Shown here: positions 56,396 to 64,000 of the stretch, one piece after another
Numbering within the stretch: the first letter of the stretch is position 1
Layout of the letters: the number at the start of each line of letters is the position of its first letter
Assembly: GCF_047511655.1 (NCBI RefSeq)
Contig: NC_133397.1
Location: 11,619,501 to 11,683,500 of the forward strand
Direction: 5' to 3'
Length of the DNA stretch: 64,000 nucleotides
DNA from: Castor canadensis
Taxonomy: Eukaryota; Chordata; Mammalia; Rodentia; Castoridae
Made by a program: the position numbers and the translations under genes
Notes under the pieces: generated by a model
Databases searched by the model: none
Seen by the model: only the letters and a program-made list of their open reading frames with translations
Told to the model about the DNA's origin: nothing

Positions 56396-57039
56396 TTTCA
56401 GAAAACAATATCTACTAAACAAATTGTGCTTATTTCATAATAGTTAACTTTTTATTTTAATTGATTACTAGGTAAATTAATGTATAAATGTTTACAATAA
56501 TTTCTACCCACATACTCTTTCCAATTTTAATCATTTCAGGCAACTTGACATTCCAGTAAAGTTGTGTAATTTTGTTGAGACGTGATGCATAGTATTTATT
56601 TTAGGATTAGAAATATTGAAAATTTCTGTATGTCTTCTAATATTATCATTAATAAGTCTGAAAAATTTCTCTTCAAAATTACCCCTATGGTTTCCTGAAG
56701 GAGAGAAGTTTATCTTCTAATACTCAAATAAAAGGCCTAAATAGATCATTGAAATATACTCATGATAGAAAAATAACTATGAGGACAAACTGGGATGTTC
56801 AGGTTTTATTCATTTTTAATTGGACTACACACCTCCAGGTGAAACGCGTTTTCTCGGTTACATTTTGTGAGGGCAGTAAATGCATTTTTAACTCATGATG
56901 AGTCAAAAGTATATTTCGGAGAAATGTTGAAATTCTCCATGGTAAAACTTAAAAACCTGGAGAAGCCTGTGGTTTGAACAGTCTTCTTTTAGAACTCCTG
57001 CCTCTAACCATATGGGTTGCTGAGTAATATGTATTTTTA
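56396..57039. other. Unique intergenic sequence
   Basis: Nothing recognised. Confidence 0.4.
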
Positions 57040-57150
57040 TGAAGATAGAACACACCATATACCATTGCAACTCTGGTAAAAATGAAGTGACTTGCTCTTC
57101 AGAGTCACACATCAACAGTAATTCGAAGTCCTGTATTCTAGCTCTAAAGA
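57040..57150 (-). repeat. MIR-family SINE remnant
   Basis: 'gaagtgacttgctcttcaga' with 'gtcacacatcaacagtaatt' and 'cgaagtcctgtattctagct' matches antisense MIR. Confidence 0.65.
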
Positions 57151-57447
57151 GAGAGCCCTGCAACCCCCAGGAAGTCCCTCAGCTGCTTTAGGACCCAAGT
57201 TTTGCATGTATCCAGTTCAAGAGTTGAACTAGATTCATTTAGATGCTTTGGTGACTCTCTAAGGTCCTTTTCAGATCAACATTCTAAATTCATAGGTCTG
57301 TGTGATTTTTCAACAAGGTTTGTTTTTTCAGACATCACAAATCTTGCATTCTGGATCTAGAAATTATTTACAAAACAGGTATTCATTCTACACAATTTGC
57401 TGCAGTATATTTCATGTATTTATGTCTTCACTCAATCATTCAGTAGA
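57151..57447. other. Unique sequence
   Basis: A block 'ctaaggtccttttcagatca' at 57259 resembles the one at 55044; probable ancient repeat ends of uncertain family. Confidence 0.4.
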
Positions 57448-57736
57448 GTTTTATTCAAAACCAACTTTGTACCAGAAACAAAACCAGAAGCTACAGTTGG
57501 AGAAATGATAAAGACATAGGAACTGTGTTCCAAGAGCTCAGGAGGAATGGTTGGAAACTCCTCTGTCAGGAAGTTACAGACAATGTGGTTAATGTCCTGA
57601 CAGTGGCCACTCACACATAAGGCATAAATGGGATATGCAAAGCAGAAAAGAGTACCCAGGAAAAAGGTGGCTCTCAGAGGATAAATACACTCAGTTAGAT
57701 GAAGAAAGTATACAGTGATTGAGCACAGCTCAAAAC
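57448..57736 (-). repeat. Possible L2 LINE remnant, minus strand
   Basis: 'caactttgtaccagaaacaa' and 'aactgtgttccaagagctca' resemble decayed antisense L2 ('tatgtgccaggcact..ccctcatggagct'). Weak. Confidence 0.4.
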
Positions 57737-57975
57737 AAGTTATCTCTGACCTTAAGGATCCTCAGGAAGTTCAGTCCAGTCTATATCTCAGTCCTTTAAA
57801 CTCTAATTCTTTGGGAACTAGCCATAATGAAATAATGATTTCCACTGCTGCCTGTTTTTTGTTTTTTCCCAAAATATCATACCTAAGAAATATAGGGATA
57901 GCTTTCCACCAAGTGCATCAAACTTGTCACACCCAAGGAATGCACTGCTAGTTTTTGTTTTTTTTTTTTTTTTGA
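57737..57975 (+). repeat. Unclassified ~240-bp repeat, copy 2
   Basis: Second copy of the unit at 56147-56395, about 1.6 kb away in the same direction. It holds a T16 run at 57958-57973 that copy 1 lacks. L2-like sequence lies on both sides, so the unit may have inserted into an L2. Confidence 0.75.
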
Positions 57976-58370
57976 GAGAGGGTTAAAGAAAAGAAAGGGA
58001 GTTGCCTGAAACTGAAGGATGTGGTGCATGATGGGCAGAGTAGGAAAATTAGGTAATTGCAGAGCTGAAGAGTCTAGAAAGGCATCTGAAGTTTGGCAAT
58101 GGATTTTGGTTTGGGCTTAAATGTAATATACATTTTAAGTAGGGGGTGACATATCACATTTACATTTTAGAAGGGTCACTTTGGTTGGAAGGAAGGCAAA
58201 GGGGTTCTGAGGGATGGGGAAAGAGAGGCTGGCAGCAGAGTCCATTAAGAAGCTTTTGCTAAAATTCAAGAGAAAGTCCGAATATAAAAAGCTGTAGATA
58301 AAATAAGTCCTTGAAGAAATTTGAGAGATATGAAAGAAAAATGATGGATAGGCCACAACAAGACTAAAGG
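57976..58370 (-). repeat. L2 LINE remnant, minus strand (approximate)
   Basis: 'ggcaatggattttggtttgg', 'gggtgacatatcacatttac', 'attttagaagggtcactttgg' and 'agagtccattaagaagctttt' parallel the antisense L2 sequence also seen at 41890-42600. Confidence 0.5.
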
Positions 58371-60049
58371 GTGAATGTTACAGCTAAACTCTAGATTTAA
58401 AACCCAGCCTCAATCACCTTACAAATTAGAGCAAATATAATTGGCCACATGTTAAGCTGGTAGATATCCACAGCTGCACTTTGCATCTTTCCCAGTAGAC
58501 CTTCTACCAAGGTTTTAATGATTGGGAAAAAGCAGCGTGTCAAAAATCCTTTACCAAACAAAAATATCCTCAAACCCCATTAGACAGTGGGTAATGAAAT
58601 GTTACAAATGGAGGATTACAAGGGAAACATATAAATGACCACAAATCCAAGGGAAATCAACTCTTCTTTCCAATTTATATTCAACTTTAATAAAGAAACT
58701 TAATAAGCTCATGCATTCCTGCCAGCTTTAAATATGGCTAGTGCTGATCAATAGCATTTATTCCTAGAGAGAAAGAGGGACCAGGGAGGAATGTCAGAGC
58801 AGTAGGTTGTGGCAGGGAATGAAGATTTGATAGAGGAAGCTGCCCAGCAAGCTTGTCTTTGTCTCTGAATATCAAACTGTGTGCCTTGCTTGCAGATCCT
58901 ATTAACACCTCTTATTCTAATAACTGGGCTTTGGGTTTCATGTCACCTCAAAGGAAAACAAAAAAGAGAAAGCTATTTATTTTTTTCCTGTGTTTATGAT
59001 TCTAAATAAAATTCAAAGCTTTGTGTTTGGAAAGTTTTGTCACAGGCAGATTTCACCAAACAGAAAGATGAATGTAAGATAATCAGAGCTGTCCCTTGTT
59101 GGAGTGGGCTATGTCAGCAGGAGGGAGGCAGTGATTTTTATTATCTATGACTACATGCCACAGGACAGCGGATGAACACCATGTAGGAACACTGTTCCTA
59201 CTGGATTAAGGCAAATTGAGGCTAATAGCTCTGAAAGTTCCTTTACAAATCCAAAAATCTCTTTCCTTACTTGTTTTACTTTCTTTCAGTATCTTCCCTT
59301 TTTCTCCTCCTCTCTCATTACCTGTTTTAAATGTACACTTTGATTTTTTCATAAAAAATAGTTAAATATACTTTACAGACAGGTTTATAATGAAATATTA
59401 CATAAATAAAATAGAGGCAAAGCAAACATAGGAGAATAAGATCATACTAAAAAGTTTAATATCCAAAATTAGAGTCAAACATTTGTATCCAGTTACTGGA
59501 GATGAACTGTGCATTTGGCTTGATGCTTTCTAGAGGCTGAACCAATCTGACGCTAAGATTTTTGTGGCCAAATTAAAAAGATAATATGAATATGATGGCA
59601 AAATCCAGTTTCATTGTGAAAAGAATACTCGTTCCTTAGAAGAAGCAATATAGTTTCTTGGTTCTGAACTCTGAAATTATTCCTGAGTTTTCATAAAGAC
59701 TAGACTTTGTGAGATGGTAGATCGTATGTCTAACACATCCCCATAGTTATTTTTAAAAAGTAATTTTCATAGGAAAAATTATTCTAAATTAGGTTCATCT
59801 TGTCACAATATAACTGACCCTGAAAATAATACATCACTGAGTTATGTCTGTAGCCTATTGAGGGTGAACATGTATCTGGCTCATAGTTAATTTTTGTACA
59901 AACTGTTTATAGATTAAATAAATAAATATACACATGAATTAATGTTATGAATAAATATTCATGCTGGATCTAGTTTTCCTGCTCTAGGAAATGGTTTTCT
60001 CTTCCTCTGTTAGTAGGAAAATATCAGGTAGGAGGCAATTAAACAAAGG
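58371..60049. other. Unique intergenic sequence
   Basis: Non-repeat, AT-rich; no gene recognised. Confidence 0.45.
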
Positions 60050-60275
60050 TCCTTTCTTTTTTCCTGAGGTACAGGGATGGAACGCTGGACTTTGTCCCTG
60101 CTAGGCAAGCAGTCTACCACTCCCAGCCCTTTTTCTTGTTTGTTTTACTTTTATTTTTGAGACAGGATCTGGCTACCTTTTGCTTGGGCTGCTTTCAAAC
60201 TCTTGATCTTATCTCCACCTTTCAAGTAACTGGGATCACAGGCATGTCCCACCATCATCCTGTGTCCCCTCATTG
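60050..60275 (-). mobile_element. Composite SINE: B1-like + ID, minus strand
   Basis: The ID half is the complement of 'ggtacagggatggaacgctg', 'ccctgctaggcaagcagtct' and 'accactcccagccc'. The 7SL half is the complement of 'gagacaggatctggctacct', 'caaactcttgatcttatctc' and 'gtaactgggatcacaggcat'. Confidence 0.85.
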
Positions 60276-60534
60276 CTTTTTATATTTATTATTATTTTAT
60301 GTTACAATACTGAGTCAATAATCTGAATTATCACTAATTTTAAATGCTTGGCATGTACAATAAATATACATATAAGTGTACATGTATATGCACACACACA
60401 TACATATGAACCAATACTCAAGCTAATAGTAATAGAACTTGCCCAATGAAGCTGAGATGAAATAGTCCTATGCAAAAATATTAAAGAAGAACAGTAACAG
60501 TATGCAGAGAGCAATACCAGAAGAAAATCCTAAG
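60276..60534. other. Unique sequence with short CA/TA words
   Basis: An alternating CA/TA patch lies at 60360-60410; nothing else. Confidence 0.4.
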
Positions 60535-60745
60535 TGAAAAGTTTTGAATTCAAAATTAAATTTTGCCATTTACCACTTCTGTACCCTTGGATAAAAGACT
60601 TAAGCTGAGTTTATCTTTTCATCTCTATAAAGAACATGTCAATGGTGCTTGCCAGCTTGTTGTCAGGCTTAAATAAAACAATGTAAACCAATGTATTTTG
60701 TAAATCACTGTAACAAGTAAAGTTATTATTTGTATCATTATTACA
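60535..60745 (+). repeat. MIR-family SINE remnant
   Basis: 'aaattttgccatttaccact', 'cccttggataaaagacttaa' and 'ctgtaacaagtaaagttatt' fall in MIR order. Confidence 0.65.
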
Positions 60746-61806
60746 AGAAACGAAAACAGTTTTAAAAAGTCATTAGGATTCCTATTGTCAAGCTAATAGT
60801 TGGTTCCAAAGGGCATAATGCCTTTGAAATACAGACGACTTTTTGCTTATCCAGAGTCAGGTTCCCTAATAGTGTCAGAGATGCAGTTGAAAGATAATAT
60901 ATAAAAAAGAACTACCTATTTGAGGGTTTTTGAAACAATAGCATTTCTAACAAGAAATAATTACCAAAAAATAGAGATTCTATTTACTTTAAAACTATAA
61001 ATACAAGTAAAGTACATGTAATACAAAGGCTAGAGGAGAAGAAATGCTTAACAGAGAACATGAATTATCGTGGGCCATAAGTATGGAGTTTTCATTGCTA
61101 ATGGTCAGGAAAACTATAAATGAACAAATAGACAACAACTCCAAGTAGCCAGAAATTAATCTGAATGTCTTCACAATATACTTATGTAAAGATATTAGTA
61201 ATGAAAAGCAAGAGGACAGACGGAGTCTCTTGTCACCCTCATTGTAGGTTGCTAAATCTTCTGTAGAGCTGAGGCAGTTTCATCTCCTTCATGAACTGTT
61301 TCTAGATTTTTGTATTTTCTTGCCTCTGAAACACAAGACATTTTTTATACCTTTCTAATAATTTATATTGCATCTTACCTATTTTTTTAGGTATTTGTAA
61401 ATTTCGTTCTTTTCTTCATTGACTAGAAAAAATTTTACTGTACATATTCTATTCTAGCCACTATATTTAGGTATGCAAAGGATAAACTATCCAGGAGAAG
61501 GTAAAGTTATAAACACATTTGTTCAATCAATACTAAATAGGTACACTGAGAGACACATAGGTTATGATGGATATATGAAGTCATTTTTAATTAGTGTGGT
61601 AAGAGATCTTGAAATATGCCAAAAAGGTAGCATATAAACTGTGTAAAGTGTCTTAAAAGTTAAGTGTTAGACAATGAGATTGGTATATAAATAGAACATT
61701 TCTTGGAGAAAAAAATCAGTATTAGCAGATACTAATGAGAAATACCTATGTGTAATCAGGAAATGCAACTAGTTGAATAAGGACTGATGAATTGAAAGGA
61801 GTATAA
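60746..61806. other. Unique intergenic sequence
   Basis: Nothing recognised. Confidence 0.45.
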
Positions 61807-62033
61807 AGCCAGGTGTGGTGATACAAGCCTGTAATCCCAGCTATTCAGAAGGCAGAGATGGGGAGGATCATAGTTTGAGACCAACCTGGTCAAAAAGTGA
61901 GTAAGACTCCATCTCAAAAAAATAGTTGGTCATGGTGATACCCACCTGTCATTCCAGCAATGTGGGAGGCAATAAAAGGAGGATCATCAGGCCCAGGTAA
62001 AAACTTGAGACTCTATCAGAAAAATAACTGAAG
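61807..62033 (+). mobile_element. Dimeric 7SL-derived SINE (two B1/Alu-like monomers)
   Basis: Monomer 1, 61807-61922: 'gccaggtgtggtgatacaag', 'cctgtaatcccagctattca', 'gagaccaacctggtcaaaaa', 'aagactccatctcaaaaaaa'. Monomer 2, about 61925-62020: 'tggtcatggtgatacccacc', 'tgtcattccagcaatgtggg', 'gagactctatcagaaaaata'. Two 7SL-type units lie head to tail around an A-rich linker, as in primate Alu, but in a rodent-like genome and with no ID half. Confidence 0.85.
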
Positions 62034-62151
62034 GGAGAGAGGGAGCGAGAGAGGGAGGGAGGCAAGAGAGAGAGCTAGAAAGGAAGGAAGGAAGGAAAGA
62101 AGGGAGTGAGTGAGTGAGTGAGTGAGGGAGGGAGGGAGGGAGGGAAGGACG

Positions 62152-62182
<31 letters not shown>

Positions 62183-62210
62183 AAGAAGGAAAGAAAGAAA
62201 GAAAAGACTA
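62034..62210. repeat. Purine tract: (GGGA)n, (GAGT)n, (GAAA)n
   Basis: About 175 bases of almost pure purine on this strand, with a GAGT/GAGTGA block at 62104-62126 and GAAAG blocks afterwards. It directly follows the SINE tail. The Arg/Glu/Lys-rich frame at 62118-62453 begins in this tract and is not considered a gene. Confidence 0.9.
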
Positions 62211-62534
62211 AAAATTGAATTTGAACTTCAGCTCAAACATGTAGGACACCCCAATAAGACACCTGGAGTTAACTGGAATAAACTTATTTGTGTGATGAAC
62301 AAGTCACAGTATGCCTGTTGGATTAAAGAGCAAACATTATGTGTGTGCAATGAAGAGAAAATGAACCAACTAGGAAAAAAAGACATAAGAGATGGTTATA
62401 CCTATGATATCAGAGTTGTTAAACAGAATCTATGGGGCTTTGACTTGGTTTGACTGGTTCAATTATAGGGGAGTGTAAGAAAGAGAAAATAAACCAGAAT
62501 GATTCCTAAATTCATAGGGTGCCTAATTAGTTCT
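62211..62534. other. Unique sequence
   Basis: Nothing recognised. Confidence 0.4.
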
Positions 62535-64000
62535 TTCTTTTATTTTTTATTATAAAATTTTATTAGGCTATATTCATTATACAGGGGGGAATTTGATTCA
62601 GACTTATTTTGTACATTATTTACACTTCCCCCATCATCTCTCCCCCTCAGCCACCTCCCGACCACACCCAAAGCAATTGTAAAAGGTTTTTAAATTCTGT
62701 TTCATATAGGTATATGAAGTACATCAACCATATATCGCCACCTTAATCTCCTTTTTTCACCCTCCTCCTTCCCACAAGAACTCCCCCCAATACACTGTAT
62801 CTATTTTATAGTCCTGGTTTTTGCTATTAATATTTGAGTTGACATTCAAAGGGGTGTCTCAATGTATGCCCACTATGGGTGTGCTTTACTTTGGGCTGTT
62901 TAATCTCTTTGTTTACTCTCCCTTACCCTTTTACCTCCCACCTCTCCCATTTTTCAACAGCTTTCAATACACATCCTTATAGCCTCTCCCTTCATATCTT
63001 ATGTTCTATGAGATTATGTTATGTGTGGTGCTGTATCATTTTCCTTTCCCTCTTTCCCCAAGTTCCATAGAGTAGTTCCACTGTTACAAACATGTTCTAC
63101 TTCTGAGTTTGTATATGATCATGCTTGTTTTTGTGTATATGTTTATCTTTGGATCTATCTTCCATGTATGAGAGAAACATGCAAACTTTGTGTTTCTGAG
63201 TGTAACTAACTTCACTTAACATGATGTCCTCCAATTGCATCCATTTACCTTCAAACCACATGTCATTATTCCTTTTGGCTGAGTAAAACTCCATTGTATA
63301 TACATACCACAATTTCTGGATCCATTCATCAGTTGTAGGGCACCTGGATTGTTTCCAAAGCTTGGCTATTGTGAATAGTGCTACAATGAGCATTGGTATA
63401 CAGGTGTCTCTGCTGTGTCCTGTTTTACATTCCTTTGGGTAGATGCCCAGGAGTGGTATCACTGGATCATATGGCAGTTCTAACTCTAATTTTTTGAGGA
63501 ATCTCCACAGTGGTTCCCACCAGCAGTATATAAGGGTTCCTGTTTCACCACATCCTCACCAGCATTTGTTGTTGTTATTACCTTTGATTATGGCCATTCT
63601 AATGGGGGTAAGATGAAATCTAATTGTTGTTTTGATTTGCATCTCTTTTATAAACAGGGAAGTTAAACACTTCTTCATGTACTTACTGGCCATTTGTACC
63701 TCTTTCTTTGAGAATTCCCTGTTTCATTCATGTGCCCATTTCTTCACTGGTGCATTGATTCTTTGGGGACTGAGTTTTTCTAATTCACTGTAGATTTTGG
63801 ATATTACTCCTTCATCAGATAAGTAGTTGGCAAAGATTTTCTCTCATTCTGTGGGCTTCCTCTGGAGTCTGGTGACTGTTTCCTTTGCTGTGTAAAAGCT
63901 CTTTAGTTTGATGAAGTCCCATTTGTTCATTGTTTCTCTTAGATGCTAAGCCTTTTGACTTCTGTTTAGGAAGTTGTTCCCTATCCCTATTTGTTCCAGT
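62535..64000 (-). mobile_element. Older-lineage L1, 3' portion, truncated by window edge
   Basis: The minus strand gives the late ORF2 and 3' UTR. The frame 63097-63462 holds LLGIYPKECK, LWKQSRCPTTDEWIQKLWYVYT and MLSEVS. Upstream parts (63480-64000) continue into the cysteine and preceding regions with stops. The 3' UTR (62560-62825) matches 20828-21117 and 8505-8706, and carries a C-rich patch (complement G-rich) at 62630-62668. It is a different, older lineage than the copies at 1, 8863 and 31930. Confidence 0.92.

Noticed and set aside
62118-62453. 111-codon Lys/Arg/Glu-rich frame
   Set aside because: It begins in a purine microsatellite; low-complexity translation.
1-64000. CRISPR array, operons, phage or plasmid modules, rRNA genes
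   Set aside because: No regularly spaced direct repeats, compact same-strand gene runs or rRNA sequence were seen; the composition and repeats are mammalian nuclear.

Overview
This window looks like ordinary, gene-poor nuclear DNA from a placental mammal, most likely a rodent. The rodent signal is strong. There are tRNA-Ala-like ID SINEs, composite SINEs that join a 7SL-derived (B1/Alu-like) part to an ID part, and a lineage-specific L1 with a long 5' UTR. The style of these repeats, and my recollection of similar L1 3' UTR sequence, suggest a castorimorph, possibly beaver. The species call is inference and was not checked. I found no convincing exon of a host protein-coding gene. The only long, family-recognisable coding regions are inside L1 retrotransposons.

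Layout. 1-2266: a minus-strand L1 running off the left edge, whose 5' portion is inverted, with an 84-nt intron-less tRNA-Leu(CAA) pseudogene exactly at the inversion joint. 2267-8500: mostly unique sequence with MIR remnants and an old L1 (7030-7700). 8505-8706: the 3' end of an older rodent L1. 8863-13817: a minus-strand L1 with both termini and a target-site duplication, but missing about 1.96 kb between ORF1 and the RT part of ORF2. 13828-30454: unique sequence with old L1, L2, MIR, MER5A-like, MaLR, ID and microsatellite tracts; it includes a very fresh-looking ID SINE with perfect 13-bp target duplications (21593-21692). 30455-31012: an isolated L1 ORF2 fragment. 31930-38952: a 7-kb plus-strand L1 flanked by a 12-bp target duplication. 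It has a YY1-type site at its 5' end, an intact ORF1, a multiply broken ORF2 and a G-rich 3' UTR. 38965-62534: unique sequence with L2, MIR, hAT elements, MaLR LTRs, several B1-ID composite SINEs, purine tracts and a 240-bp locally duplicated unit. 62535-64000: the 3' part of an older minus-strand L1 running off the right edge.

Relations. The L1s supply the reverse transcriptase activity that would have mobilised the ID and B1-ID SINEs. Three L1 age classes can be separated: a recent lineage (three copies), an older rodent lineage (8505, 20828, 62535) and mammal-wide L1M/L1MA relics (7030, 15415, 28865). The recent copies differ from each other by informative rearrangements: a tRNA chimera, an internal deletion, and a different number of 5' UTR units. 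No CRISPR, operon or prokaryote-like system is present, and I do not see a new host gene system. The best candidates for closer study are the L1/tRNA chimera, the in-frame ORF1-RT joint, the modular L1 5' UTR with its antisense reading frame, the unclassified 240-bp repeat and the multi-monomer SINEs. Repeat boundaries marked approximate were judged by eye against other copies in the window or remembered family consensus.
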